From Methylobacterium gregans (GTDB lineage Bacteria > Pseudomonadota > Alphaproteobacteria > Rhizobiales > Beijerinckiaceae), in assembly GCF_022179245.1 (NCBI RefSeq), contig NZ_BPQM01000030.1:91543-155542 (forward strand): a DNA stretch of 64,000 bases, in the 5' to 3' direction. Positions 8,065-17,171 of this stretch are shown here, one piece after another. The notes under the pieces were generated by a model. It was given only the letters and a program-made list of their open reading frames with translations. It was not told the DNA's origin and searched no databases. The translations under genes and the position numbers were made by a program. Position 1 is the stretch's first letter, and every line of letters begins with the position of its first letter.

Positions 8065-8316
8065 TCAGCGGCGGCCGACGAGGTTGCCGAAGCGCGAGTT
8101 GAATCGCGAGACGCGGCCGCCGCGGTCGAGCATCTTCTGCTCGCCGCCGGTCCAGGCCGGGTGGGTGAGCGGGTCGATGTCGAGGTTCAGCGTGTCGCCT
8201 TCCTTGCCGTAGGTCGAGCGCGTCCGGTAGTCGCTGCCGTCGGTCATCACGACCTTGATGAAGTGGTAGTCGGGGTGCTCGGTCCCCTTGGCCTTCGCGG
8301 CCGCGTCCTTCGCCAT
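8065..8316 (-). CDS. rpmE: 50S ribosomal protein L31, cysteine-free form
   Basis: An 83-residue L31. The family signature is seen in [25 protein letters not shown], and [14 protein letters not shown] aligns with the N-terminal half. It contains no cysteine at all, so it lacks the zinc ligands of the classical zinc-binding L31 and should not depend on zinc. ATG 8316 is chosen by family length; the frame extends to 8415 without homology. A 29-base palindrome lies 77 bases upstream in its leader. Confidence 0.92.
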   Translation of the reverse strand: MAKDAAAKAKGTEHPDYHFIKVVMTDGSDYRTRSTYGKEGDTLNLDIDPLTHPAWTGGEQKMLDRGGRVSRFNSRFGNLVGRR

Positions 8317-8392
8317 GACCTTTGTCCCTGCAGTGCCGTCCGGAGAAGGGAAGCGCCCTCCCCCGCCGGGTTGACCTGGTGTTCTTGGAATT

Positions 8393-8421
8393 GTTGCAAT
8401 GAACCCGGGGTTCATGGCAAC
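8393..8421. repeat. 29-base interrupted palindrome between rpmE and the ABC gene
   Basis: The outer arms GTTGC (8393-8397) and GCAAC (8417-8421) and the inner arms ATGAACCC (8399-8406) and GGGTTCAT (8408-8415) are perfect complements. Only the centre base 8407 and the symmetric pair 8398/8416 do not match. It could be a dimeric operator or, in rpmE RNA, a leader hairpin. Confidence 0.8.
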
Positions 8422-8559
8422 GGCTCGTGCAACGCCGACCGGCCCGTCTCAGAGGCCCGCGGCCATTCAACACGCGCAATCGGATGAAGCCGCGCATATA
8501 TCCCAGGCTCCGTCCGCGAACAAGCGCACTCGCACAGGGACGGACCCGAACGGAACGCC

Positions 8560-10401
8560 ATGGGTAAGAAGACACGCGGGGCCGAGGGCCGCGGCAAGGC
8601 ATCGCTCAGCGCCCTGCGCCCTCTCCTCCCCTACGCCGCGCGCTATCGCGGCCGCATGCTGGCGGCGCTCGTCGCGCTCGTGGCCGCCTCGGCCGCGACC
8701 CTGGTTGTGCCGATCGCGATGCGCCGGGTGATCGACCACGGCTTCTCGGCGGAGGGCTCCTCCGTCATCGATGCCTATTTCCTGGCGCTGCTCGGCGTGG
8801 TCACGGTCCTGGCGCTGGCCTCGGCCGCGCGCACCTACACGGTGACGACCTTGGGCGAGCGAGTGGTGGCGGACCTGCGCAGCGCCGTGTTCGCGCGCCT
8901 CACGGTGCTCGACCCGGCCTTCTTCGACCGCACCCAGTCCGGCGAGATCGTGTCGCGGCTGACCGCCGATGCCACGCAGGTGAAGGCGGTGTTCGGCGTC
9001 TCGATCTCGATCCTGCTGCGCAACCTGTTCCTGTTCATCGGCGCGGTCGCCATGATGGTGGTGACGAGCCCGAAGCTTTCGGTGATGGTGCTGGCCGCCA
9101 TCCCGCTCATCGTCTTCCCGCTGATCGTCTCGGGCCGCGGCGTGCGCCGCCGCTCGCGCGCCGCGCAGGACCGGCTCGCCGACGCCTCCGCCTACGCGGC
9201 GGAGGCCGTCGGGGCCGTGCGCACCATGCAGGCCTTCGGCCGATCCGAGGCCACCGCCGCCCGCTTCGCCGAGGCCTCCGAGGAGGCCTACGGAGCCGCC
9301 CGCGACTCGATCCGGGCGCGGGCGCTGCTCACGGGGGTCGCGATTTTCCTGATCTCGACGAGCGTCGTCGCGGTGATGTGGTACGGGGCCCAAGGGGTGC
9401 TCAGCCACCAGATGAGCGCGGGCCAGCTCTCACAGTTCGTGCTCTACGCAGTGTTCGGCGCGGGCGCGCTCGGCCAGCTCTCCGAGGTCTACGGCGAGAT
9501 GGCGCAGTCGGCCGGCGCCGCCGAGCGGCTCGCCGAGATCCTGGCGGCCGAGCCGGCGATCGGGCGCCCGGCCGACCCGGTCGCCCTTCCCGCCCCGGCC
9601 CGCGGCGCCGTGACCTTCGAGGCCGTGCGCTTCGCCTACCCGACCCGCGAGGAGAAGCCGGCGCTCGACAGCCTGAATTTCCGCGCCGCGCCCGGCGAGC
9701 GCATCGCGCTGGTCGGCCCGTCGGGCGCCGGCAAGAGCACGGTGCTGCAACTGCTCCTGCGCTTCTACGACCCGCAGGGCGGCCGCGTGCTGGTCGACGG
9801 CATCGACGTGTCCCGGACCGACCCGGAGGCGTTGCGCGCCCGCATGGCCCTCGTGCCGCAGGACCCGACCGTGTTCTCCGGCACCGTCATGGAGAACATC
9901 CGCTACGGCCGCACCGAGGCCGGCGAGGCTGAGGTGCGCCGCGCCGCCGAGCTCGCCCACGCGGCCGGCTTCATCGAGGCGCTGCCCCAGGGCTACCACA
10001 CCCAGATCGGCGAGCGCGGCGTGACGCTCTCCGGCGGCCAGCGCCAGCGCATCGCGATCGCGCGGGCGATCCTGAAGGATGCGCCGATCCTGCTTCTCGA
10101 CGAGGCGACCTCGGCGCTCGACGCCGAATCGGAGCGCGCCGTGCAGCAGGCGCTCGACACGCTGATGCGGGGCCGCACCACGCTCGTCATCGCTCACCGC
10201 CTCGCCACGATCCGGGCCGCCGACCGCATCCTCGTCCTCGACGAGGGCCGGATCGTCGAGGAGGGCACGCACGAGAGCCTGCTGGCGCAGGGCGCGCTCT
10301 ACGCGCAGCTCGCCGCACTCCAGTTCACCGATGCCCTCGACGAGACCGCCCGCGGCAAGGGCCAGCGGGCTCGGACCGAGCCGCTTCCGGCGGCGGAGTA
10401 G
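8560..10401 (+). CDS. MsbA-like ABC exporter (fused permease and ATPase)
   Basis: This 613-residue half-transporter has an N-terminal six-helix exporter domain (about residues 20-310) and a C-terminal ATPase. Walker A is at about 384-392 (GPSGAGKST), the signature LSGGQ near 490, Walker B ILLLDEATSA near 510, and the H-loop IAHR near 544. It would act as a homodimer in the inner membrane to export a lipid or drug. A specific substrate cannot be read from sequence. Its stop is only seven bases from that of the convergent LysR gene. Confidence 0.92.
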   Translation: MGKKTRGAEGRGKASLSALRPLLPYAARYRGRMLAALVALVAASAATLVVPIAMRRVIDHGFSAEGSSVIDAYFLALLGVVTVLALASAARTYTVTTLGERVVADLRSAVFARLTVLDPAFFDRTQSGEIVSRLTADATQVKAVFGVSISILLRNLFLFIGAVAMMVVTSPKLSVMVLAAIPLIVFPLIVSGRGVRRRSRAAQDRLADASAYAAEAVGAVRTMQAFGRSEATAARFAEASEEAYGAARDSIRARALLTGVAIFLISTSVVAVMWYGAQGVLSHQMSAGQLSQFVLYAVFGAGALGQLSEVYGEMAQSAGAAERLAEILAAEPAIGRPADPVALPAPARGAVTFEAVRFAYPTREEKPALDSLNFRAAPGERIALVGPSGAGKSTVLQLLLRFYDPQGGRVLVDGIDVSRTDPEALRARMALVPQDPTVFSGTVMENIRYGRTEAGEAEVRRAAELAHAAGFIEALPQGYHTQIGERGVTLSGGQRQRIAIARAILKDAPILLLDEATSALDAESERAVQQALDTLMRGRTTLVIAHRLATIRAADRILVLDEGRIVEEGTHESLLAQGALYAQLAALQFTDALDETARGKGQRARTEPLPAAE

Positions 10402-10408
10402 CGTCCTC

Positions 10409-11383
10409 CTAGCTCAGAGGCGTTGTCGCCAGTCGCGCCGCAGGGCCGGGGCGCGGCGTGACGATCCCAGGGATCGTGGCGACGGACGCAGCGAGATAAT
10501 CGACGAGCAAGCGGACCCGGCCGATCTCCGCCCGCTCCGGCACGATCAGGAGGCTGAGCGGCACGGCGGACAGCCGGTACTCGGGCAGGACCTGCTCCAG
10601 CCGCCCGGCCGCGAGATGGTCGGCCACCAGCCAGTGATGCGTCGGCCCGATGCCCCGGCCGGCGACGAAGGCCTCGCGCGCGGCGAGCCCATGGTCGACC
10701 CGCAGCCGGCCACCGAAGGCGACGGCGTGGCGCGCCCCGTCCGGCCCCGCCAGCACCAACGTGTCGCTGCCCGCGACATTCGTCATCCGTACGCCCTCGT
10801 GCTCGGCCAGATCCTCCGGGACGCGGGGCCGGCCGCGAGCGGCGAGATAGCCCGGGGCCGCGACGAGCAGGCGCCCGCTTTGCCCGAGGGTGCGCAGCCG
10901 GAGCGCGCTGTCCGCGAGCGGGCCGAGCCTCAGGGCCAGATCGACGCCCTCGCGCACGAGGTCGATCCGCTCGTCGGTGAGCCCCAGATCGATCTCGATG
11001 CCCGGGTGACGGTCCTGGAAGGCGAAGACGAGCCGCGTGACGTGCAGCACCCCGAGTGCGGCCGTGCAAGAGATCCGGATTCTCCCCTCCGCCGCGCTGC
11101 TCCGGTCCCGCACAGCCTCTCCGGCCCGCTCGACCCGGCGCAGAATCTCCAGGCAATCCGCATAGTAGCGGCGCCCCTCATCGGTGACGGCGAGGCGCCG
11201 GGTGGTGCGGCTGATCAGGCGGATGCCGAGTGCGGCCTCAAGCTCTCGTAGCTGCCGGGTGACCGTCGATTGTCCGATCCCGAGCTCACGCGCGACTGCC
11301 GAGAGGCTGACGCGCTCGACCACGCGCACGAAGCAGCGCATCCGCTCCAGGGTGACCGACGATTGATCCACGAAACGGCACAA
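10409..11383 (-). CDS. LysR-family transcriptional regulator
   Basis: About 320 residues. The winged helix-turn-helix lies near residues 10-70 (SLSAVARELGIGQSTVTRQLRELEAALGIRL, then TRRLAVTDEG), followed by a substrate-binding domain. The start is uncertain: GTG 11371 (VDQSSV) or the ATG fifteen residues into the frame (MRCFVRVVE) would also fit. It is divergent from the quinone-reductase-like gene at 11462, with about 80 bases between, the classical layout for a LysR regulator and its target. Confidence 0.88.
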   Translation of the reverse strand: MCRFVDQSSVTLERMRCFVRVVERVSLSAVARELGIGQSTVTRQLRELEAALGIRLISRTTRRLAVTDEGRRYYADCLEILRRVERAGEAVRDRSSAAEGRIRISCTAALGVLHVTRLVFAFQDRHPGIEIDLGLTDERIDLVREGVDLALRLGPLADSALRLRTLGQSGRLLVAAPGYLAARGRPRVPEDLAEHEGVRMTNVAGSDTLVLAGPDGARHAVAFGGRLRVDHGLAAREAFVAGRGIGPTHHWLVADHLAAGRLEQVLPEYRLSAVPLSLLIVPERAEIGRVRLLVDYLAASVATIPGIVTPRPGPAARLATTPLS

Positions 11384-11461
11384 TCCTATTCGGAACAGCG
11401 GGATATCGGATAGACGGCACGTCGCCTAGCTCGAGGCTTCTTTCCTCAGCCGATGGTGGCC

Positions 11462-12250
11462 ATGAACGTCTTTATCGTCTTCGCGCATCCCGATCCCCGC
11501 TCGCTCAACGGTGCATTCCGCGACGTGGCCGTCGCCGAACTCCGGGCCCAAGGGCACGCGGTGCAGGTCTCGGACCTCTACGCCGCCGGCTGGAAATCTG
11601 CGGTCGATGCCGCCGACTTCCCGGCTCGCGCGCCCGGGGAACGGCTCTCGGTCGCCTCGGCCTCGCAGGGAGCCTTCGCGGCCCGTGCACTCACCGACGA
11701 CGTCAGAACGGAGCAGGAGCGGCTCCTCTGGGCCGACGCCGTGATCCTGCAATTCCCGCTCTGGTGGTTCGGCCTGCCGGCGATCCTGAAGGGCTGGGTC
11801 GACCGGGTCTATGCCTGCGGCTTCGCCTACGGCGTCGGCGAGCACAGCGACCGGCGCTGGGGCGACCGCTACGGAGAGGGCACCTTCGCGGGCAAGCGGG
11901 CGATGCTGATCGTGACCACGGGCGGCTGGGCCGAGCATTACGGGCCGCGCGGCATCAACGGGCCGATCGACGACCTGCTGTTCCCGATCAACCACGGCGT
12001 TCTGTACTATCCGGGCTTCGCGGTGCTGCCGCCTTTCGTGGCCTACCGCACCGACCGGCTCGACGCGGCCGGGTTCGAGACGGAAGCGGAGCGCCTGCGC
12101 GACCGGATGCGCAGCCTCGCCGACACGGCGCCCATTCCCTACCGGCGCCAGAACGGGGGCGACTATCTGATCCCCAGCATGGAGCTGCGCCCGGAACTCG
12201 GCGCGCCGGGAGCGACCGGCTTCGCGCTGCACCTGCGCCCGGAAACCTGA
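11462..12250 (+). CDS. NAD(P)H:quinone oxidoreductase, flavodoxin-like fold
   Basis: A 262-residue member of the NQO1/MdaB-like family. It opens with MNVFIVFAHPDPRSLNGAF, where the FMN/FAD phosphate loop is formed, and has FPLWWFGLPAILKGWVDRVY near residues 98-118 and LIVTTGGWAEHYGP near 140-153. Such enzymes reduce quinones by two electrons and protect against redox-cycling compounds. The start may instead be ATG 11453, three codons earlier. The divergent LysR gene probably controls it in response to a quinone or electrophile; that is inference from layout. Confidence 0.87.
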   Translation: MNVFIVFAHPDPRSLNGAFRDVAVAELRAQGHAVQVSDLYAAGWKSAVDAADFPARAPGERLSVASASQGAFAARALTDDVRTEQERLLWADAVILQFPLWWFGLPAILKGWVDRVYACGFAYGVGEHSDRRWGDRYGEGTFAGKRAMLIVTTGGWAEHYGPRGINGPIDDLLFPINHGVLYYPGFAVLPPFVAYRTDRLDAAGFETEAERLRDRMRSLADTAPIPYRRQNGGDYLIPSMELRPELGAPGATGFALHLRPET

Positions 12251-12272
12251 GCGCTGCGGATCGGAACGGATC

Positions 12273-12644
12273 TCAGCGCCGCGCAGGGATCAGCGCAGCG
12301 ATCACCGCGGCGAGCCATCCGAGCATGAGGGCCGTGCCGCCGATCGGCGCGGCCATCGGGAAGAGCGGCCGGGTATAGAGCGCCCGCAGCGCGAGGTCGC
12401 CGCTGAACAGGGCGAGGCCCACGAGCAGCAGGACAGCGGCGAGGCGCGTCGGCAGCGCCCGCGTCAGGCCCGTACCGCCCAAGGCCGCGAGCGCCAGGAT
12501 CGCGGGCGCGTGGAAGAGCAGGAACTGCGCGGCGGTCTTCAGCGAATCACTGCCCGTCCCATGAGCGGCCGCCGCGGAGGCCGCGACGCCGAGCCCACCA
12601 GCGAGCGCTGCAAGCGCGACGATCAGCCGGTCGGTGATACTCAC
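12273..12644 (-). CDS. DUF423 family membrane protein
   Basis: A 123-residue protein with four membrane segments and the family pattern: [16 protein letters not shown] near the start, [13 protein letters not shown] in the middle, [10 protein letters not shown], and [16 protein letters not shown] at the end. The family has no established function. Its ATG overlaps the stop of engB by four bases (ATGA), so the two are translationally coupled. Confidence 0.88.
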   Translation of the reverse strand: MSITDRLIVALAALAGGLGVAASAAAAHGTGSDSLKTAAQFLLFHAPAILALAALGGTGLTRALPTRLAAVLLLVGLALFSGDLALRALYTRPLFPMAAPIGGTALMLGWLAAVIAALIPARR

Positions 12645-13297
12645 GCGGCGCGCTCCGACAGGAGCCGGGCGATCGCCGCACGCAGCTCCGGAACGCCGCT
12701 GTCGTCGCGGCTGGAGGTCAGGATGATCTGCGGGAAGGCTGCCGGGCGCCGGGCGAGCGCCGCCTCGATGCCGGCGAGCCGGTTCGCGACCTCGGACTTC
12801 TTGAGCGCGTCCGCCTTGGTCAGCACGATCTGGTAGCTCACCGCCGCCTTGTCCAAACCGTCGAGCACGTCGGTGTCGAGGCTCTTCAGGCCGTGTCGGG
12901 CGTCGATCAGCACGAAGACCCGGGCGAGGTTGACGCGACCCTTGAGGTAGTCATGGATCAGCTTGGTCCAGGCCTCGACCTTCGCCTTCTCGACCGCGGC
13001 GTAGCCGTAACCCGGCATGTCCACGAGGCTGAGGCGGGGCCCGACCTTGAAGAAGTTGAGCTGCTGCGTCCGGCCCGGCGTGTGCGAGGTGCGTGCCAGG
13101 GTGTTCCGGCCGGTGAGCGCGTTGATCAGGCTCGACTTGCCGACATTCGAGCGGCCCGCGAAGGCGATCTCGACATCCTCCATCGGCGGCAGCCGGTCGA
13201 GGGTCTGGGCGGCGGCGTAGAAGTCGGCGGCACCTGCGAAAAGCAGGCGACCGGCCTCGATGAGGCCGGCCTCCCTGTCGTCGTCCGTCTGGGTCAC
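12641..13297 (-). CDS. engB: Ribosome-biogenesis GTPase EngB/YihA
   Basis: A 218-residue GTPase needed for 50S assembly and division in other bacteria. G1 is at residues 48-56 (GRSNVGKSS), the G2/switch I region includes TSHTPGRTQ (about 71-79), G3 is DMPGYGYA (93-100), and G4 is TKAD near 161. It follows yidC by ten bases on the same strand, the conserved alphaproteobacterial order rpmH-rnpA-yidC-engB. Confidence 0.95.
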   Translation of the reverse strand: MTQTDDDREAGLIEAGRLLFAGAADFYAAAQTLDRLPPMEDVEIAFAGRSNVGKSSLINALTGRNTLARTSHTPGRTQQLNFFKVGPRLSLVDMPGYGYAAVEKAKVEAWTKLIHDYLKGRVNLARVFVLIDARHGLKSLDTDVLDGLDKAAVSYQIVLTKADALKKSEVANRLAGIEAALARRPAAFPQIILTSSRDDSGVPELRAAIARLLSERAA

Positions 13298-13307
13298 AGA
13301 ATGCGTC

Positions 13308-15155
13308 TCAGCTCTTGGCGGCGGCGTTCTTGCCCGCGCCGCGGCGGAACGTGCCCCTGAGGTTGTCCCACAGCTCCACCTTCACGCCGTTGCGGCGCAT
13401 GATGACGTATTGCTGGATCACCGAGAGGGTGTTGTTCCAGGCCCAGTAGATCACCAGACCGGCCGGGAACGAGCCGAGCATGAAGGTGAAGATGATCGGC
13501 ATGAAGGTGAAGACCTGCGCCTGGACCGGATCCGGCGGCGCGGGGTTCATCTTCATCTGCACGAACATCGTGATGCCCATGATGATCGGCCAGATGCCCA
13601 GATGCACGAAATCGGGCGCGGCGTAGGGCAGCAGGCCGAACAGGTTGAGGAAGCTCGTCGGATCCGGCGCGGCGAGATCCTGGATCCAGCCGAAGAAGGG
13701 CGCGTGCCGCATCTCGATGGTGATGAACAGCACCTTGTAGAGCGCGAAGAAGACCGGGATCTGGATCAGCACAGGCCAGCAGCCGGCGACCGGATTGATC
13801 TTCTCCTTCTTGTACAGCTCCATCATCGCTTGCTGCTGCTTCATCTTATCGTCTTTGTACCGCTCCCGAATGGAGGCCATCTCGGGCTGCACGGCCTTCA
13901 TCTTGGCCATGGAAACGTAGGAGCGGTTGGCGATGGGCAGGAAGAAGAGCTTCAGGATCGCCGTCACGACGAGGATGGAGACACCGAAATTGCCGAACAG
14001 GTGGAAGAAGAAGTCCAGCGCCCGGAACATCGGCTTGGTGATGAAATGGAACCAGCCCCAGTCGATCATCAGGTCGAACTGCTTGATGCCGAGGTTCTTT
14101 TCGTAGGCGTTGATGGTGTTGACCTCCTTGGCGCCCGCGAAGAGGCGCTGGGTCGAGGCCAGGGTGGCGCCGGGCTCGACGCTGCGGCCGTCGGCGCGCA
14201 CGCTCGCCTGGTAGACCTGGGTGCGGCCGTCCGTGCGCTCCGTGAAGGCGCCGGTGTAGGGGGTCTGCTGGTCCGGAATCGCCGCCGCGGCCCAGTATTT
14301 GTCCGTGATGCCGACGAAGCCGCCGGTCACGTTCGACCACGCTTTGCCCTTGGTGTTGGCGCCGCCGTAGGCGCCCTCCTTCGCGAGGTGGTCGTAGGTG
14401 TATTCTTGGAGGCCGTCGTTGCCGAGGACGCCGATCATGCCCTCGTGCAGCACGTAGTAGCCCTGGGTGTGCGGCTTGCCCCAGCGCGAGACGAGGCTGT
14501 AGGGGTAGAGCGTCACCGCGCCCGCGCCCTTGTTCTCGACCTCGTCGCGGACCGTGAACATGAACTTGTCGTCGACCGCGAGGATCCGGCGGAAGACGAG
14601 GCCGGCGCCGTTGTCCCAGCTCAGCGTGATCGGCATGCCGGGCGAGAGCGTCTCGCCGCTTGCCGTCCAGAGCGTGTCGTTGGTCGGCAACGGACCGGCG
14701 TTCTGACCGACCCAGCCGAACTCGGCGTAGTACGGCGTCTCGGTGCCCGCGGGCGAGAACAGCACGATCTCCGGGCTCTTGTCGTCGACGGTTTCGTGGT
14801 AGCCCTTGAGCTTCACGTCGTCGATGCGGCCGCCCTTGAGCGCGATCGAGCCCGAGAGTGCCGGGGTTTCGATGCGGATGCGCGGCGAGCGGGCGAGCAC
14901 CGCATCGCGCGGCTCCGGCGCGGACGGGTTCGTGCCGGGCACGGGCGCCGCGGGTCCGCCCTCCTTCGGCGCGGGCGAGGGCACGCCGTCCGGACTGACG
15001 CCGGGGGGCTGCGCCTGGCTCTGCGCCTGCTGGTTCTGCAGCGCGGCCTGCCGCTGCTGCTCGACCCGCGGCGCGGCGACGAAGTAGTTCCAGCCGAGGA
15101 GCACGACGAGCGACAGGGCGATCGCCACGATCATGTTCGTCTTGTCATTGCCCAT
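13308..15155 (-). CDS. yidC: Membrane protein insertase YidC
   Basis: A 615-residue inner-membrane insertase. The N-terminal anchor ([20 protein letters not shown]) is followed by a Gln/Pro linker and the periplasmic beta-sandwich P1 domain (about 90-350). The conserved hydrophobic core follows with [42 protein letters not shown], and the last helices ending in [17 protein letters not shown] basic residues. It acts with SecYEG or alone. ATG 15155 (MGNDKTN) matches the family start; the frame reaches 15260. It overlaps the end of rnpA by 11 bases. Confidence 0.96.
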   Translation of the reverse strand: MGNDKTNMIVAIALSLVVLLGWNYFVAAPRVEQQRQAALQNQQAQSQAQPPGVSPDGVPSPAPKEGGPAAPVPGTNPSAPEPRDAVLARSPRIRIETPALSGSIALKGGRIDDVKLKGYHETVDDKSPEIVLFSPAGTETPYYAEFGWVGQNAGPLPTNDTLWTASGETLSPGMPITLSWDNGAGLVFRRILAVDDKFMFTVRDEVENKGAGAVTLYPYSLVSRWGKPHTQGYYVLHEGMIGVLGNDGLQEYTYDHLAKEGAYGGANTKGKAWSNVTGGFVGITDKYWAAAAIPDQQTPYTGAFTERTDGRTQVYQASVRADGRSVEPGATLASTQRLFAGAKEVNTINAYEKNLGIKQFDLMIDWGWFHFITKPMFRALDFFFHLFGNFGVSILVVTAILKLFFLPIANRSYVSMAKMKAVQPEMASIRERYKDDKMKQQQAMMELYKKEKINPVAGCWPVLIQIPVFFALYKVLFITIEMRHAPFFGWIQDLAAPDPTSFLNLFGLLPYAAPDFVHLGIWPIIMGITMFVQMKMNPAPPDPVQAQVFTFMPIIFTFMLGSFPAGLVIYWAWNNTLSVIQQYVIMRRNGVKVELWDNLRGTFRRGAGKNAAAKS

Positions 15156-15663
15156 CTGGGACACCGCCGCACGCGTTCGGAAGGGGTTGCGGGAGAGACG
15201 CGGCCGAAGCGGGGGAACCCGCCGCGCGACCGTGAGGTATGGATTGGTCCGGCGCGCCACCAGGATCCGGACGCTTGCCCGATCGACGCGGACGCGCGCC
15301 CGTGTCGGGTCCGCGCGGCTTGACCACCGCGTAGACCGCGCGGCGCAGGTCGTCCTTCAGGGTATCGAAGGGCGCGTCGAGCGCCGGGCGCCGGGCGATC
15401 AGCACGATGTCGGCCGGCACGGAGGGCAGATCATCCGCGACGGCCGCCACCGCCGCGCGCAGGCGCCGCCGGATGCGGTTGCGCTCCGTGGCGTGGCCGA
15501 CCCGTTTGGTGATGGTGAAACCGACGCGCAGAGCCTTCGGGTCGTCCGGGACCGCGGCATCGCGCAGTCGTCCCTGCCCGGTCATGCGCTCGGTATGGAA
15601 GCGGCGCCCGTCGGCCGCCGCCAGGAAATCGGGCCGCCGCCTGAGCCGCTCGATCGTCGACAT
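15145..15663 (-). CDS. rnpA: Ribonuclease P protein component
   Basis: The protein subunit of RNase P, which with the catalytic RNA trims the 5' end of tRNA precursors. The conserved core is [34 protein letters not shown] and the RNR-type RNRIRRRLR motif at residues 61-69. The 172-residue length is well above the usual 110-130: residues beyond about 115 form an Arg/Pro/Ala-rich tail that overlaps the yidC start. ATG 15663 is the family start. The frame could be read from 15702. Confidence 0.93.
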   Translation of the reverse strand: MSTIERLRRRPDFLAAADGRRFHTERMTGQGRLRDAAVPDDPKALRVGFTITKRVGHATERNRIRRRLRAAVAAVADDLPSVPADIVLIARRPALDAPFDTLKDDLRRAVYAVVKPRGPDTGARPRRSGKRPDPGGAPDQSIPHGRAAGSPASAASLPQPLPNACGGVPDGQ

Positions 15664-15730
15664 CGCCGATCCGACCCCGCTGGCCTCTGTGGTCGCGGGC
15701 ACCCGAGAGGGTGCCGCGAGGGGGTCCGCC

Positions 15731-15865
15731 TTAAGCGGACAGGCGCTTGCGGCCGTGGGCGCGACGGCGCGCGATCACCTTGCGGCCACCGGCGGTGGCC
15801 ATGCGGGCGCGGAAGCCGTGACGGCGCTTACGGACGAGCTTGCTCGGCTGGTAGGTTCTCTTCAT
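15731..15865 (-). CDS. rpmH: 50S ribosomal protein L34
   Basis: A textbook 44-residue L34: [20 protein letters not shown], then [19 protein letters not shown] and KRLSA. It heads the rpmH-rnpA-yidC-engB block; 67 bases separate it from rnpA. Too basic and conserved to be anything else. Confidence 0.98.
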   Translation of the reverse strand: MKRTYQPSKLVRKRRHGFRARMATAGGRKVIARRRAHGRKRLSA

Positions 15866-15957
15866 GGCGATGCCTTCAAGGTCGAGGCGCGTTCGCGGAC
15901 GGCGGCTGCCGTGTGCCCGACCTTCACGCGTCCTGGAGAGTGTCTGCAAACGCGAAG

Positions 15958-15976
15958 GGCGCCCGAACGGGGCGCC
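15958..15976 (-). terminator. Possible terminator hairpin
   Basis: GGCGCCC pairs with GGGCGCC over a five-base loop, between the leftward gene ending at 16046 and rpmH. On the minus strand it is followed by cttcgcgttt, only weakly T-rich, so termination is uncertain. Confidence 0.35.
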
Positions 15977-16045
15977 TCGACGCGACTGGCGGGCTTATGG
16001 CGGAAGGGTCGGGCGGAGTCAACGTTTCGTCGAGGGCCAGCGCCC

Positions 16046-16309
16046 TCAGGCGCGGCGACGGCACAGGGCCCCCGGGTCCGTGCGTCGGTCGTTGGCCACC
16101 GTCCTGGGCGTGCCGGCCTCGATGTCCCGGATCCAGGAGCCGGCGGGCGCGACCCGGCGGGCGCGGTGATCGAGCAGGACGGCGACGGCCAGCGTGCCGA
16201 GACTGGCAGCGAGCGGCGCCAGCACCAGGGCGCCGAGGCCGAGCGACCGCCAGCCGAGAGCGATGGTGAGAAAGCCGCCGAGCAGCGCGACCGCAACGTG
16301 GTGGACCAT
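16046..16309 (-). CDS. Small two-helix membrane protein of unknown function
   Basis: An 87-residue frame from ATG 16309 (MVHHVAVALLGGFLTIALGW) with two hydrophobic segments, about residues 4-20 and 25-45, then a basic loop (DHRARRVAPAGSWIRDIEAG) and a polar tail. The pattern is typical of small inner-membrane proteins. The frame remains open for a long way upstream (through an unrelated stretch and antisense to apt frame), so the start is not secure. No family recognised. Confidence 0.5.
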   Translation of the reverse strand: MVHHVAVALLGGFLTIALGWRSLGLGALVLAPLAASLGTLAVAVLLDHRARRVAPAGSWIRDIEAGTPRTVANDRRTDPGALCRRRA

Positions 16310-16557
16310 CGGATCGATCTCGCGATGCGCGCCCCTGCGCGCATCCAGGAGAAACCCTATGAGTATCCGTACCGGTTTTGAATATGCGGGACTGAGCAAT
16401 CCGGGAAAAATTTCGGAGATCTCAGGTTGATCCAGAGAAAAATCGCAACCGAAGATCGAAGCGCGCCGCCGCTCACTCGCGACTTGCACGGGAAACGGCT
16501 CTCCGATGCTCGTGGCGCCCGTCCGAATGCGCAGGCCGGGCCTCGCCCGAATCGCGC

Positions 16558-17103
16558 TCAGTGTCCCTCGAACTCCATCAGGGTCCGGACCGGTACGCCG
16601 AGATCGCGCAGGCGCTGGGCACCGCCGATCTCCGGCAGATCGATCACGAAGCAGGCCGCCACGATCTCGGCCCCCATGCCGCGCAGCAGGTTGATCGCGG
16701 CGGTCGCTGTGCCCCCCGTGGCGATCAGGTCGTCTACCAGCAGCACCCGGTCGCCGGGCTTCACCGCATCGACGTGAATCTCGATCTCGTCGGTGCCGTA
16801 TTCCAGCGCGTAGGCCATTGAGACGGTCTTGTGCGGGAGCTTGCCCCGCTTGCGGATCGGCACGAAGCCCGAGGAGAGCTGGTGGGCGACCGCTCCCCCC
16901 AGGATGAAGCCCCGCGCCTCGATGCCGGCGACCTGATCGATGCGCCCGCCCGCGAAGGGGTGGACCAGCGAGTCGACCGCGCGGCGGAAGGAGCGCGGGT
17001 CGCTGAGCAGCGTCGTGATGTCCCGGAAGACGATGCCCGGCTTCGGGTAGTCGGGAATCGAACGGATCGAGTCCTTCAGCGCGGCGTGACGGCGGGCTTC
17101 CAT
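16558..17103 (-). CDS. apt: Adenine phosphoribosyltransferase
   Basis: About 181 residues. It salvages adenine to AMP with PRPP. The family blocks are all present: [19 protein letters not shown] at the N-terminus, [10 protein letters not shown], and the PRPP-binding [14 protein letters not shown] near residues 123-136, followed by [14 protein letters not shown] 17115, four codons earlier, is an alternative start. It is preceded by suhB on the same strand, 68 bases away. Confidence 0.95.
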   Translation of the reverse strand: MEARRHAALKDSIRSIPDYPKPGIVFRDITTLLSDPRSFRRAVDSLVHPFAGGRIDQVAGIEARGFILGGAVAHQLSSGFVPIRKRGKLPHKTVSMAYALEYGTDEIEIHVDAVKPGDRVLLVDDLIATGGTATAAINLLRGMGAEIVAACFVIDLPEIGGAQRLRDLGVPVRTLMEFEGH

Positions 17104-17171
17104 GGGCGCGAGCATCCTGTTGCGGCGGCCTCAGAGCAGAGTGCGCGCCGGCTTGCCAGAGTTCGGGGACT

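Noticed and set aside
12251..12272. Possible hairpin (GCGCTG with CAGCGC) between convergent genes at 12250 and 12273
   Set aside because: The arms are short, the loop is long and no T tract follows on either strand.
13260..15323. A 687-codon open frame antisense to yidC
   Set aside because: The sequence is Arg/Asp/Val/His-rich with no motif, and yidC on the other strand is certain. High GC keeps antisense frames open.
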